A stretch of 64,000 bases of DNA, taken from contig NC_089185.1 of assembly GCF_947507565.1 (NCBI RefSeq), positions 1,054,001-1,118,000 of the forward strand, read 5' to 3'. Shown piece by piece: positions 1 to 15,400 of this stretch. Position 1 is the first letter of the stretch. Each line of letters opens with the position of its first letter. Position numbers and translations under genes: made by a program. This DNA comes from Oscarella lobularis (taxonomy: Eukaryota > Porifera > Homoscleromorpha > Homosclerophorida > Oscarellidae). The notes below the pieces were generated by a model. That model was given only the letters and a program-made list of their open reading frames with translations, was not told the DNA's origin and did not search any database.

Positions 1-412
1 CGTCGTCTTGAAAAGCCTCGCTTCTCCCAGTTCTGGATCGAAAACGCCACCGACGACGATTTTGTCATCACCTGCGGAATAGAAGCAGTTAACTAAGACT
101 ATTTTACACATCAATCTGTTTTCCTCTTTACCTGGAGGGGCATGAAGTCCATCCAAATCTCGCAGTCCAATCTTTTCTGATTCTTCGTTGAGTCGGCGCT
201 GTTCCTTTGCGACTTGCGATCTACATTTCAACGTATGAGTCTCTCTGATCACGATGTCGATTAGGCAAAACTTACTGTCGCCTGTATCGAATGACGAATA
301 TTATAGGAATGATGATAATCAAAACAACGACGACAACGATGAGAATGATCGCCCAAATTGGGAAAGGATTCGAATCGATTTTAACCTCTCCTGGAATGAC
401 AGTGCGAAGATC
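1..412 (-). other. Coherin transmembrane helix and start of cytoplasmic tail
   Basis: Exon 412-276 encodes [18 protein letters not shown] and then a strongly hydrophobic helix ([20 protein letters not shown], about 285-358) followed by the stop-transfer RYRR. Exons 220-132 and 71-1 encode the tail, including [13 protein letters not shown] and [11 protein letters not shown]. No catenin-binding or other motif can be called from the visible 55 or so tail residues. Confidence 0.85.
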
Positions 413-3400
413 CTGTACGTAGGAAAAAACCCGTAAGCCATTGCTTTAATTAAAGGAACATCAGTAACTCACTTCAAGAATGAGACCATATCCGAATTCC
501 TGCCTGAAACCAGCGATGTCCTCTCTTTTCGAAAGGATTTGCTCAACGAGCTCCTCTCCCGACAAATACACGTCGTTGCTTGTGTCTTCACCAGCAAACT
601 CCAACCACAGACTAGTACACAAATGCTTACTAAAAGCAACAACAATATAGAATGCACTTACCAGCCATTTTCTTCAACATCTGACCGAGTGACGACTATC
701 TTCAGTCCAAGAATATCGCCCAGACGACCAATAAAACTGTCCCTTTCTTCTTCAAACCGGTCTTTGGTCATCTCACAAATCGGGGCCATGACCAGAAGAT
801 CAGTACCGAGAACATCAATGGTAACAACGCAAGGTGACGACAAATTTCCACCGTCGCGCGCCTCAACGACCAGCGTCCGCGACGAGGTAAGATTTCTCGC
901 CACTGTGACGACGCCGGACGACGTATTGACCGCAAAACGATTATTTTCGTCTCCGCCTGTAATAGCGTACGAAACAACGCCGTAACTGCCAGAGTCTCCG
1001 TCGACGGCATTGACAGTCGTCACGTACGAACCGACGGGAAGAGTCTTGACAATTCTCACGCGTTCTTCGTTGTCGGAATGGCATTTCGGAACGATGTCGT
1101 TGACGTCGAGAACGCGAATGTAGATTCGAGTTTGATCTGGCGCGGAGATTTCCGTCGCGCCGTCTACGCCGTTCGCGCTGCCGGAGGCGTCCGTCGTCGT
1201 TTCGTTCTGATTCAGACGTTGCTGCTCTTCGTCGCGCTGCGCTTGATCGGTCGCTTCGATGACAAGAACGTATTCGTCCGTCGTCTCTCGATCGAGAGAA
1301 GCGATCGTTCGAACGACTCCCGTCGACGGCGAAATCTCGAATTTCTTCTCGTCATTTCCGGACACGATGCGATATTGGACGTCGGAGTGAATTGCGCCGC
1401 CGCTATCGGCGTCTTTCGCTTGAACGGTGGCTATCGTCGTTCCAATTGGACTATCTTCTGGCAGCTCCTTTTCATACCTCTCTTCGACGAACACCGGTTT
1501 GTTGACGTTGATTGCAACGTCGACTAATCCCAAACCGACTGCGATGGTCGTATTGCATGTTGTCCACGTAGCGTTAACAAACTCGCCGCGACCGCTGTCC
1601 ACCGCTATCACCTGTGCGCCGTCTGATGACTCGCGTACATCGACGACCGAATTGTTGAGAGATTCGATTATGACTTCCGAGCGAGACACGAGCATTCGTG
1701 CGCCGTCGCCAAAAAGTGCGGCGATGCTGACATCGGCTATTTTGCCTTGAAAGAACAGTTCTCGCTGCGCTGTTAAGAAGACCGTTTGACTGCTAAGCGG
1801 CGGACGCGGAGTCGTGTATTCAGATTCTATGATGATGGCACCGCGAATTTGAACGTCGAGCTTTATGGCATCGACCGGCGTGGACGTCACGACTATGGGT
1901 ACGGAGTCGAATCGCTGTTTCTGATAGTCCTCCACGATAATGTCGGTCGATCCTGGCGAAATTCCTACAATGAGACCGTCCTTCAGTGTCGCAATACTGT
2001 CGTTGAAACTGAAGACGCGATCAACGAACGATGTGACATCGGCATCAAATCTCGGTGACGACGGCGCGTAGCTGAAGGTAGCGTGAACTTCGAAACGAGC
2101 TCGTTGGTATTGAGGCAACGTGCACTTGGCATCATTGAACCACCCATTGACCCGAGAAAGAGTGCGATCGCTGATCGAAAGGCGAACGTTGTCCGGCATC
2201 CAGGCTCTGGCGTTGATGGTTGCAATTGGATTCGACGATCCATCAAGCGCTACCGAGATGGTCACCCTTTCGGAGGACTCCGTTTCATCGCCGCTGACGT
2301 AAATTTTGCTGCAAGAACCTGTTATATTAAAGAAGTTAAGAAGGACCTTCGGGTGGAAAAACGTTCGTTTACTTGTAACTTGAAGGGCAGTAGACTTGTC
2401 GCTAGAACAAGTAAAGCCGTCGGTCTGTTCCGTAGGTTCGAAATCGGAGACGAGAGACGGTCTCGTGAAGTATGCGAGAGAGGCAGGAAAGCCCCAAATG
2501 TGAATCGCCGAACTTATTTCTTTTCTATTGAAAACGGCAGTGTTAATGAAGTTGCCCTGATCGCTTGTTGCATGGAAATAGGCAACTCTATCCTCCTCAA
2601 CGTAAACCTATGGTGGTAATTGGAAAAATTAAAGCACGCAGAGACAAGAAAACAAGTTGCTTACTTTTCCTGATCTTCCGTTTCCTACTCCATCTCGATC
2701 AGACGAAGAAACAGCCTGGTTATCCAAACTTCGTCCAGCGTTCAACGAGTCTCGTAGGCTGTGCGGAAAGTGTAAATTATTCTATGCGCTACGCCCAATC
2801 TAACCTCGTCACTTACTCATTCAGAAGTCCTCGGAACAAAATATTTCTTGACGAACCGGGAAAGTCAGCCACAACGAACGAGATAGTGCACAATTGTTGC
2901 GGCGCTTGGGTCACATGCTTTTCGACTTCCGATTCATCGAGTTTCTTCTGAATGTGTAGAAGCGCATTTGTATCTTTGACATCTGCAAAACAGAAAAAAA
3001 CACTTCTATTAAGCCTTCTTTAAAAAGCATGTGCCTTACTTCCATTGTCCCAGTCAGTCCAACCGGGAGAGTACTCGATTGTTGTCCGACCTATAGCACT
3101 GTCGTCGTCCATCAAGATGACCGCATCGACGTACTGTGCCGTACCGCTGACGGCACGAACATAGACCGTGAGCGCGACCGTATCTCCTTTGTAAAATGTG
3201 CGAATAGGAGCAACAATCATGAGATCAGATACAAGTTTGGACTCCCAGTCCTGCTGCGGTACGACTTGCACGGCTCCACAAAACTGCAACTGGGTGTCAT
3301 TCGCAAATCCAAAATCGACGTTGACTGCTAGTTCTCCGGCCGGTTGCTGTCGAAGACTGCTATCAAACCACGCCTCCGGCAAGTTGTCAACCAAGACGGT

Positions 3401-6400
3401 GCAGTAGCCCTCTAACTTCGTCGTGCACGTGCCAGACAAAACCCGATCGTCTTTGACTTGCAATGGAGCCGATGGAGAAATGGCCACCTTGACATCGGTC
3501 GGACTTGTTCTGGATGAAAAACTCGAATCGTAGCCGTGCACCAATACGGTAACGGATCGCTGTTCCGGATAGACGATGGCCTGCAGAGGTTTGCACGACA
3601 AGGACGTGATGGGTTGAAGGCGGGTAGAAATAGCCAATACGTCGGCGTCGCCAACTGATATCGCATCAAAACTACCCGTCACACTGGTACTTTCTCCCGA
3701 CGCTTTATTGAGATGATAACCAAGCTGCTGCGCGTATTGATTCTCGCCTCTTCGCAAAACGCTACCGAGAACGAATCCGTTGTCTCCGGCATTGAGCTTG
3801 ACTATATGAGCTTCAACGACAACGATCGAAACGACGACGGAACTGTGAAGTTGCTCGGGATCGCTGCCGCGATCCGTTGCGTTGACGACGACCACGAACG
3901 TCGTTCCCACTTTCCAGTTCGACGTCGACGAAGCGCGTTCGAGACTGAAAACACCGGTAAGAAGGTCCAGTGCAAAAGGATACGAAGACGGTAGTTGGCG
4001 CAGGGAAAAGTCGATTTGAGAATTGATACCGATGTCGGCATCGTCGGCAGACACTCGTCCCACTGACGTTCCGATCAACGCGTCAACGTTGATTGCGAAG
4101 TCGTATTGTTTCTCGCTAAACTTCGGCGCATTGTCGTTCTTGTCCGTAATGTGGATGAGCACGGTCGCGTTCGAAGATCGCTGCGGAGAGCCGGAGTCGT
4201 AAACGATCACGGTGTAGAAATATTCGTCGACTTTCTCGCGATCGAGGGACTGGTTCACGACCAAACGGCCGTCGTTATCAATGCGGAATTGATTGTTTCC
4301 GTCGACGATGACAAACTTTTTCACGTCGCCGTTGGCGCCGGTGTCGGCATCGGTGACGACAAAGCGGAATCCCGGTACGGCCGTGCCGGGAGATGCGTCC
4401 TCCGGTATGTCGGTCGAGTAGAAGCGTTGGTCGAAAATGGGATCGTTGTCGTTCACGTCGACGACGATTACGTTGACGATGACCGTACTAGAGAGACCGG
4501 TGCCGTCGTCGTCTGTTGCCGTAATCGTGAGATTGTATTCGTCCTGCTTTTCGCGATCTGCTTGCTGGGATAGATAAATGTCACCCGTGCTCGAATTGAT
4601 GGCGAATAGATTGGCTGGATCGCCGTCCGTGATTGCGTATTCGATCGGTCGATAGGGTGCCAAGTCAGGATCCGTCGCTTGAACTTGAATGACCGAAAAG
4701 CCGACGTCTTCGTCCTCGTTGAAACGAGCTGAATAGTAAGGCTGCGAGAAAGCAGGCGGCAAGTCATTCACATTCGTGACGTCGATATTGATAGTCGCAT
4801 AGCCGATCCAGAGGTCTCTATCGTTAATTTGAACGAAGATCGAATAGAAACTGACGTTCTCTCGATCTAGATTCGTGCTGACCAACAGCTGTCCACTGGT
4901 AATGGCCCGGAAACCAAACGAATCGAAGAAATTTCCGTCGACTATTTTATACGTCTCAGATCCCGGTGGGAATGACGAATCTTCCGGATTGACAGTTACT
5001 ACAGACGTGCCAATCGAAGCGTCTTCGGAAACAGTGACATTGTACACTCGGTTCTTAAACAGACAAAAATCTGACCGATAGATATTATCGGCCACCCAAA
5101 ACGGATTGTATCCTTGAGACCCAACAATAATGCCTGTCGCTCCAATTCCTGCTCGGCGATCCGAGTCGAGTGCAATTCCCTGGATGCTTGTGTAGGCAAA
5201 CGGCGTCGACGTAACATTGCTAACCATGACCTTCTGTCGAGTACTGTCCGTGCTTCCTTTTTGATCGACAGTGTATTGAATAAAGTTAATGCCGATATCT
5301 TCAAAACTTATTGCCGTGCTAACTTCGACAGAGAAACGACCAGATCCGTCCGGTATCATTTCCCAAAATCCTCCGTATGGTTTAGAAGTTGCGACTGCCG
5401 ATGGATTTCCAGTCTGTCCCGACGTAATAGGAACCGAATTTCCGCCGACGATTATTCGCGATGTGACCCACTGCAATTCCATTGCCTTGTCCTTGTGAGA
5501 TACCAAAGCGAAGACAAACGTCTGATCGTCCACAGGCGAGCAACTTCCGTCTACCATATCAACGTTGATCGTCAATGTGCAGTTGGCCGACGTTTCCACC
5601 GGCACGACGCTGACCGACGTCAGGAAACGCGTGAGACGGAAGTAAACTTGCGCCAAAAAGTAGGCGTCGTTTGAATCAATCACATCATCCAAATTGGCGT
5701 CTAGTTCTCGGAGCTGCTTGGGCGTATAGCCGGATACTAAGGAAGCATCCAGATTTCTTTTTGTCACGTATTGCAGTGTTTCTGTGACGTCAAATGTATC
5801 GAACTTTCCGTCGTTGTTTGTATCGCCTCTCACGCGACTGCAATCGATTGCACGACGGCGCCGACTTCGAGACGGCAAATCCGACGAAAGACCAGTCGTA
5901 TCTCTGCGCTTTCGTGCATTGGGCCCAACTGCAACGCTCACTGTACCCGCAATAGATGTCGAGTTGATTCCGATGTCTCTGCTCGTACCGAATTCTCCAA
6001 TTGTGATCACTCTTCCTGTGAGCGTCGTCACAGTCGAATTGTTTGCCACGACTTTGAAACGAATTCTGGCTACTCTGATGACGGCGCCTGAAACGCTGGA
6101 CGACGACGCACTACCGCCAAAGCGTACCAAATTTGGTGGATCGTTCAACTGAGCAACAAATGCACCAGTAGGAAAGTCTGTCACATCGGTTGCCTCCAAA
6201 ACCGTATCGTCGATAGATACCTCCAATTCCAGAGCACCAAACGCTTGGTTGTTTGTGTTAATAAAAACGTCAACCGTGAAGGTATCTCCAAGTCTTGCGA
6301 CAGCGGGAATAGGTACGCCAGAACGACTTCCAAGATCCATATCGCCTACTCCGGCCTCAAGATTGGCAGCAATAGACAATGAAGCAGATTTTCCGATGTG

Positions 6401-9400
6401 AAGGCCGTATTGGGCACCTGCCGTTAGGACGACTTCTCTGTAGTAGTTATCAAACAATGTAGCAACAGCATCTGCACTGACGGATATGGCAGAGTCATAG
6501 GAACTGTTGACGGTGACAAGACCTGGATATTTCGTGGGATGGAAAATATTAAGAAGACGCGCTCCGTCTGATAAAGTGACGGCTGCGTTTAAATTCGCCG
6601 TCGTTCCTACTCCACCGTATAGAGTTTTCCTACTTTGATATAAGTTGTCCATCAAATAAAGCGGGTCAACCGCTGTAACAGTGACGACTGCGCTGCTAAC
6701 GACGACAGTAACATTTTTGCTGGACAACAAGCCCATGAACGAAGCTGAAATAATCACATTTCCCGTCTCGGCGACGACGTTGCTTGGTGTTAAAACTCGA
6801 GCCGTGAACGAAACGGAGATCGAAGAGACAACGTGAAAAGTGACCGACGTGGAAACATCCGGAAAATCGCCATCAGTAATATTCGCGGAAGCAAACAGCT
6901 GCGCTTGTTGACGAATACCAGAAGGTCCGATAAAGTCCAAGCTGTTCTCAGTCGAACTGCCAGAGCCCTGAAACACCGGATAAGGACGAGCGAAGACCAC
7001 CAAGTCTACCAGGTCGACAACAGTAATAGAAACTATTTTAACAACATCGACGTGCTTGAATTGAACGACCAGGAAGCCCGTGCCGACTCTTCCATTGCCA
7101 TTGGCGACAACTTTCGGCTGTTTTCCTTCATCGGAGATGGTAAAAAGACCGTCGGCCAAAGTCAGGTTGAACTCGGTTCTTGGATCGTTTGTCATGTCTT
7201 GCGTGAACGGCGAAGGATCGGTAAACTCAAGCGTGACTGTGATGTCCACATTCAGCTGCAGTCCAAGAGGTAAATTCTGAAGAAGGCTGTTCTTCTCCGT
7301 TATCCTACCCGAACCCACGCCAACGACGACACCGGACGGCGGAGGTATATCCACTTTAATAGTGGCAATGTCGCTCTGCAAAAGTCCTTGTCCGTTTAAG
7401 CGGCAAGTTGGAGGCCACCAATGCACCGTAACGTAGTCACCTTCACCATTTCCGTATGCTTCTAATTTATCGCTTGCTGTAGCGACCACCACATTGGGAT
7501 TCGTCGAGTTGGCGTAAAAGCCGTCTCCATCTTTTATTTCCGTGCGTGCTCCGTCGGAGAAGACAGCAAAGGCAGCTACGTGAACGATTTGTCCTTCTTG
7601 GTAAATCAAGTCTTCGACGCTCACCGAAGCCTGTGAAGTAGCGAGCGGGTCTGGGACAGATGGAATAAGAGATAGACGAAGACCGGTAAAAATGATTGCA
7701 CTGATTGAAGAAACGGTGACAGCGTCTGACACGACGGAGATAGGAATCGAACCGATGACCCGACCGTCGTGCTCTACAGTAACATTAGCCATCCCCAATC
7801 CAACTCCGACGACATCACCATCGCCGGCGATCCTCGCAACCAAAGAATTAGTAGTGGAAATCTGTGCAGCCTTCAATCTTTCTTTGATGTGCGTAGAAAA
7901 CGAAGAGCCGATGCCATTCTCAAATACAACTTCGACGTCGATTCTTCCTGACTGGTACTGTTCTTTTCTGCAATCAGACGGTGAGAGCCATTGGCTGACT
8001 GGATTGAGGAACTGATCAGAAACGGACACGGTAACCGGCAGAACTGGAGACCAAACCAGGAAAGTCAATTGCGATTTCAAAACGCCCGCGGTGACGTTCA
8101 CAGTAGCTTCTCCTGCGCGAATTTGATTGCCATTTAACGTCGCATTTTGACAGTTGGAATCCACCAAGAGAATACCAGTAGGATCGACAACGCAGCCCAA
8201 GTTGCTCGAAAGAGGTTTCACTCCCTGAACGCCAGGCAAAGATCTCAAGGCGAAAACGTAGTCGTCGTACACTCCCGACACAGTAATGTTGGTCGTTACA
8301 GTTTCAGAATCAACAATAGCAGGCGTGTTAACCAACTCGGATTGTTCGGCATAGGGAAGGATGCCCACCAATGATGCGGGATAGCGCTGAATGTAAATAT
8401 CGGCTTCGGAAGAAGAACCGAGGTGATACCCATTTCGATCCACGTGCTCCATCCTCGTTTTCTTCGTCAAAACGGAATCGGCGCGAATGTCCGCCATGCT
8501 AGTGACAGATCCAATAATCGCCTCGGTTTCATTACTGCCACCGTCCACCGTGACTTGGACAGAAAGCAGATATTCGGGACTCGTTCGACGTGATGACGGC
8601 GGTTGAATACTCGTCGGTAGACTACAAGCGACACTAAGAGTGCGCCCCGACGCGGAGGACGTACAAGTGAGATCAACTCCTTTCACCGAACCGAACCGAA
8701 GATTCGACGTTGCCGTTTCCAAAGTAAAGTCTATCGCTTTGACTCGATAATCGGTATATCCGTAGATCTTGACGTCAAACGATTCCCCGCGATAGAACGA
8801 TCGAGGCGGCACTTCGACTGTAGCGGAATTTTCCGTGGCATTTGCCTGCCAGTCGACGCGACGATTCAATTTGACAGTGCCCAGAGGAATAGACGAAGGC
8901 AGCGTTGAAAAATCAGATTGAACTATTTCAACCGTAGCAAAATCGTGAGTGTCAAACCAATTCGACGCGACTTGAACGTGTGAAGGTTCCGAATTGGTTT
9001 GGCAGAGACCGTTAGAATTTGCCGTCGCCGTACAATACGGACCAGTAATAGAAGAGCCGCCGCCTGACGGCGTAATTCTGAGACGAAGTCGAGTTCTAGC
9101 CACTTTGGTACTGTGAGACGAATCAAAGAGCCGTACGGCAACGGCGAACGTTGATCCGATGAATTGGGAATTGTAGTCGTCGTACCACAATTCGTTCGTA
9201 AGGAGAACGGTTTGATACTGAGAAGGCGATCGCAATTTAGAAGAGAATTTTTCCGTGACTGTCTGAGAACCAAGCGTGGCTTCGATTTCACCTTGATTAC
9301 CAGGATTTTCGTCGACTAGAAGACCGAATCTTTGAACGAATTGCGTTTCTCCACGTGCCCCAACTTGGCCGATAAGAAAACCGACATTTCGTATGGAAAA

Positions 9401-12400
9401 GTCAAAGTCCGCTGGCTCGAGGACGTTCAAAGTCACACTGATGGCACATGCCAGATTCCCGACGTCTCTCGCAAGCACCGAAAGAGAATACGACAAGGCA
9501 ACTTCTCTGCTAAAATCAGTCGCAACGGCCACTATTTCCGCCGTCGTATTGCTGACTTTGCGTATCGCAAATTTCCCTCCGGCGTCGCCACCGGGCGCGA
9601 ACAAGAACGTGATATTAGCGTGATCTTCACCGACGTCGGCATCCGTTGCAGTCACAACAGCGACCGTCGTCCCGTTGGCGACGTTCTCCGCGATACGCTC
9701 CTCGATGACGGAAGGTCGACAGATGGGCGCATGATCGTTGAAGGGAAGAATTTGAATGACGACCGTCGCCGTGTCGTTGAACGTCGGAACTCCGCCGTCG
9801 ACTACGCGCACGTCGAACGTGTACGACGTATTGCTTTCGTAGTCTAAGCTCTTCGCAACAGAAACGACCCCCGTCGACGAATTAATATTGAAGTACTCCT
9901 GCGGTGAAACAAAGCTGTAGGTGAGCTCGGAATTTGGGCTGTCCGGTGCGTCGTTGTCGGTAGCCGAGACGCGTACCACAGAATCGCCAATAGGAATATT
10001 TTCGTACACCGCTGGCGGCCGGTAGGTGCCCGCGGAGAATTCCGGAGCATTGTCGTTGATGTCGGTGACGTGAATTCGAATCGTTGTGTAACCGTCCAAG
10101 CTTCCGAATACACCTCGATCGACAGCAAAAGCTTCAACCGTGTACAAAGCTCTCGTCTCGCGATCGAGGGGCCCGTTTACGGCGATAACGCCTGTCGTAG
10201 AATTAATAACGAACGGTCCACCGTCGACGTCTTTGAATCCGTAGGACAAAAGAGCATTGGAGCCCGAGTCGCTGTCGTTGGCGAAGAGATCGACGACTTC
10301 TGTACCGACGCTAATGTTTTCTGGCAAATAGAGGTCTTGATTCGATGGATAAAATACCGGAGGATGATCGTTCGTGCATTCAACTGTCGTCAAGTTCTGT
10401 CGGAAACTCCTCAGAGCGTCGAAACCTCGCGTAGAAACCAGTCGGAACGCGACGGCGTCAGTTCTCGAGCTCGTTATCAAGGCGTCGACCGGCTCGAAGG
10501 TGGGCGAAGATCCGCGATAGAATATCGTTGTGCGATCGTTGTTAGTATTTGGTCCGCCCGAAGCGACGACGACGACAAACACGTTGGCAAGATCTTGTTT
10601 GATTTCCGACACGGACTGGATAGCGAAAGTGCCGGGAGCAATCCATTTTGCAACCCACACCCCACCGTCGACTAGATTCGAGTCGGTAAGCGATCCGACG
10701 TCCAGAGACGACTGCTTGAACTGTGTAGCTATATCCGCGCCTTGAGATACAACCCCGACGAAAACGGTGGCCGCACTCTCGTTGACAGGAATATTTCCAG
10801 CTGCCCAAACTGTGATGTTGACTCTAAAACGGCAGAACGGAGAATCGTCCTGCACTGGCCGAATAGTTATGTCTTTCACAAAATGAGCTCTTCCAAAATG
10901 AGCGTCTACTAGGAAATAGGCATCAGCCAAATCGATGACACCGTCTTTATTCGGATCCAGATCGTACGACGCCGGTAAAGCTTGGTATCGTGGTCCCGCG
11001 CGACCGGGGAACCCTTGCCGTTGCGACGACAGGTACTGCAACATACGAAGCGAGTCCAATACGTCAAGAACGCAGTCGCCATTGACGTCGCCCAATTCGG
11101 ACCCAGAAGAACAGCTGCACGGAGGACTGTTGCATCTGGTGATAGCCCTGCGCTGTCGACGAAGCCGAGGTTCCGGAACGACGTCCGGTGCACTTCGTCT
11201 CCTCCGCGAACCGTCCCCTATCTCCACCACAACATCGCCTGCAACGAAGTCTGTCTGTGACCCAATGGGTGCTAACACAAATTCTCGATCGTACAACGTG
11301 TCCACTTGACCACCGATTCTAGCAAGTCCCGTTTTTAGAGCTCTGAATGTAACGTTGGCGATGTGAAGCGAGGATGAAATCGCACCGGTAATTGTCGCTC
11401 CGGCTAGGCGAATGGAATCGGGCTCCATGGACCAGATGAGAGGACCACCTGGCCAGTCATCTCCAACGGTTACTTCGACCGCTTCAAGTAAGCTGCTGTT
11501 AAATTCAACCGTCATGTCCAACGCTCCGAGGGACGAGCTTCCAGTGTTGACGCGTACAGGAACGACAAATGAGTCGCCGACGTCCACCGGCGGAACGGGA
11601 ATGCCATCTTGATTGCCCAAATCGACGTCACCGGTATCGGGATCAAGATTGCAGGCCACAATGAACTGACTGGCGGCTGCGGAAGCATCAGTTGAACGAA
11701 TGAAAATCGCAATATCAGAGTGAAAATTTCCAATAATTTTAGGTTTTCCATCGATATCGTTAAGACTAATTGCAGCTCTTGTCTCGGCCAAGTTGGAAAT
11801 AGTGAAGATCGCTTTATAGAGAGACACACCGCCTTTCCAAAAGTCATTCACCGTCACGTCGTCGTCAAATGCGAACTCCAAGAGAAGAGGATCCAAGCTC
11901 GAATCTTTGATTCCTCGAATTGTAGACGCACCCGAACGCAGAGAAAATTGAGCAATTTTGAGCACATCCACTGATTCAGACGACACGGTGAAATTCCATC
12001 GTTTGGTATTTCGCAATCCATTGAAAACTGCGTCGAGATAAACCGTAACGCCGACTTTACCCTTCGCCGCTCTTTGAATATGATTTTTCGGTTGAGAACC
12101 GCCACCGATTTCAATAACGTCGCTGACTCGAGTGAATTTCGTTATAGGATCAACGATTTGATACTCTGTATCAGCATGCGTAGAAATGTCGAACTCCTTG
12201 TGAGTAGTACCATTGGAATCCTTCAGAAGCAGCTTCGCCTCCACGAGAGCCTCCCTATAATCCAAACCAGCGCTAGCCTTGTAGAGCGCGTGTATATCTT
12301 TCTGCGTCGAACCATCATAGGTCGGATAAGGATGAGCTCTCACAGCCACTTCCTGAGTGGTCACAATCGTTATTTTTTGCATGGCAGTCGATCGAAGGTG

Positions 12401-15400
12401 AGCAAAACTTATTTTGATAGTAGCACTTCCAGCCGTCTTATTCGGAGTGATTTGATACACGCTGCCGACTTTTGCGAAGGTGAAAAGGTCCGTTGCCGAC
12501 GAGGTGTCGTAGCGAGTGCGAGCGTCGACGGTGACGTCTTCCCGACGGACTTCCTCCGAGTCTGCGTTCTTGTACGACAGGAAGACTTTAAGAGTTGCCG
12601 ACGTGGGGAACGAAAGTCCATTTTGCACCGAAATATCAGACGACGGCGTTAGCACTGCATTATCGACTTCGACAACAACGTCGGGAGAACGGTCGAGCTT
12701 GACGGAAACAAAACCCGTGCCAGTGCTGAGAGTCGAAGAAGAGCAGGAGGGCGGCTTCCACGTTACTTTCAAGTAGTGGCCCTTTCCGTCAGCTCCCCCT
12801 GATTGGAACGACAATGTAGATGCCTTGACCGTGACGACGCTCGTGTTGGTTGATTCTAAAGTAGCGCCGAGCGCTGACGTCAGCGGCAGGCGAACGCCGT
12901 CGTTGGTCGCGGCGGCGACAGAGACGTAGGCGACTGCGTCGTAGTAGGAAACCTCTTGGGAGACCAAAGCCGTTACCTGAACGACCGAATCGCTATTGAT
13001 TTCATTCACTAGTTTCTTTCCCGTCTGATCAACGACGGATTCAACGACTACGTCGTCGACCGAGTAAACGTTCAGGGCAACCACGTCGACGATCGAGTTA
13101 TCGACGATGACGTCGGACGATTCAAAGATTTTGCCGTCGCCGCGCGTAAATTGGAAGCGAAAGGTGCCTATCCGCCCTGGCGTCGCCACTCCATTGTCGA
13201 CGGTCACAATGTTGGCGGGATTAGGCACCAACAAGCTGCGCACTAAATCGCTTACTCGCACGTTGAAATCCGTCGCTCCGTCAGAGAAAACGGCAGAAAC
13301 TTCGGCCGTCGCTCTTTGCCACTCGTTCGTGCAGCCATCGCCGCCGAACCAGCCTCGAACGAGACTGAGTTTGCTGTCCGACGCGCTGATCGTCGCGTCT
13401 TTTGGATAAAAGACGCGGAATGCTAAAGTTGTTGAGTACATTTTGTCGTCATTGAATTTGATGTCGATAGAAACGGACACATTTCCAGACGTTTCTGTGC
13501 CGTCAAAATAAATAGCACTGCAGTCCGATTTGACCTTGATGACGTCAGTTTTCGGCGAACTACAGGTAAATTTCGCCGTTGACAACAGAGTGACACGACC
13601 CAAGCTGTTGATGCCCGGAACAGACAGCGAAAATTCTTCCTGGATTCCTGTCAAGGCGGCCGTATTAATCAGCGTCGAGTGATCGGCATAAGCGATTATA
13701 TCTACGAGAAATTCTTTGGCGATGTGCAGAATACCAAGCGGTGCAGACGGAGGAGAGTCTCGATACAAATGGTTCGCTGGTCCACTGTAAACGCTGAGAT
13801 CATAAACGTTGCTTAGAACGACGGCGCTGCACCTAAACGTTCCAGATTTCGCCACGGCTCCCGTGACTACTCGAACGTTGAGAGTGAACAATTTCTCGTA
13901 GTTCGACAGCAGACTTTCGTCGTTCGGTTCCTTAGACGTTCCATCGATCGTAGTCTTGTTTACGCCATCAAAATAGGACGCTATGCTCCATTGCGAGGTG
14001 TCGTATGCAACTGATTGTTCAACGGCGACGTTCGTGTCGGACTCGCAGACTATTGTAAAAGTCGTGATTGGACGATAAGCGTTCGCGAGAACATCGACTT
14101 GAAAGAGTTCTCCGGGATAGAGCGATCTGTAGGGCAGTTTGACGAGAACGTTTCCGCCGGCAACTGGCTCTCGCTCGTCACCGTGAACGGTCAATTTCGC
14201 CGAGATTTGCCCGTCACTCGTCTTATCGTCAAGTCCGATGTGAAGAGCGACGGCCGAATTCGAACCGTTGAGTGCGGAAACGCTGAACCAAGAAAGAGGC
14301 AGTGTGACTGTTGCAAGGCAAGTGCCGTCAGATGGTTGACTTTCACAACTTCCACTGACACGAACGGCTCCCGTTGCGTTTAATTCGGCATTGGGGACGA
14401 CGCTGACGTAGACGGTTTGAGAAGCGACGCCTCCGGATCCTTTGTTGGTCGAGCTGACTTGCAGGAGTACAGACACCTCTCGACTATCCGAAAAAACATC
14501 GGTCGTAATCAAAATTCCACGTACAGACGTCGCTGGTTCTGTTCTGGCCAAAAGTTCGTATTTCGTAGAGAAATCGCCGACTTTGAACTCGATTTCGGAC
14601 GTTTTTCCAGCGGCCAAATTCTGAAAGAGACTCACGTTTTGAGAGTAGGCGTACGGAGGACCACCGGAGCGACGTTGCGATACAACGCCTTGAGGAAACC
14701 CGGCACCAACCGTGGAGAACGACAGCGGGATATAGGCTCCAACGACAACAACTACTCTCGTGTAGCCGACAAGACGAGTCGGAGAACCGGTGTCGGTCGC
14801 CGAAACGTTGATGGTGTACGCAGGACGGAAGTCTCGGTTGAGCACTTTAGCGATGGTGAGAAGACCGGACAATTTGTCAATGCTAAACCGATCCGTATCA
14901 TTGCCGGGCACAATAGCGTACTCCAGTGACTGGTGACACGTGTCGTCATCTGTAGCCGTCACCATCGCCAAGCTCGTGCCGGGCGACGCGTTGTCAGACA
15001 CTGTCGGAGCGTACTCTCGACTGAACTTCGGCGCGTGCAGATTGACGTCTTTTGTGACGATAGTCACTGTGGCGGATGACGAGCGAGCTGGAACAGCGCC
15101 GTCTTGTGCAACAACTTGTATCGTTTCCGTAACATCTCCGTCGCGACAAAGGGACTTGACGGCGACAGTGATTTTTCCATTCACAGGATCGATTTTGAAT
15201 TTTCCGTTGTGGTCGCTTTTCTTCTCGTTTATGGAATAGCTGACTTTTCCATTGATGCCGACATCCAGATCTGTCGCCGTCACCTGAACGACGAAAGTAT
15301 TTATAGGATCCGTCTCATTGATCGTGCTCTTGTACGACGCAGGATTAAATATCGGATTATTGTCATTCTTGTCGTCAATGAAAACGTCAACGTTCGCTGT

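Noticed and set aside
5820-5840. RGD motifs in coherin (in [10 protein letters not shown] and DRGDPPLS)
   Set aside because: Both fall inside a calcium loop or the conserved cadherin strand turn, so an integrin-binding role is not supported.
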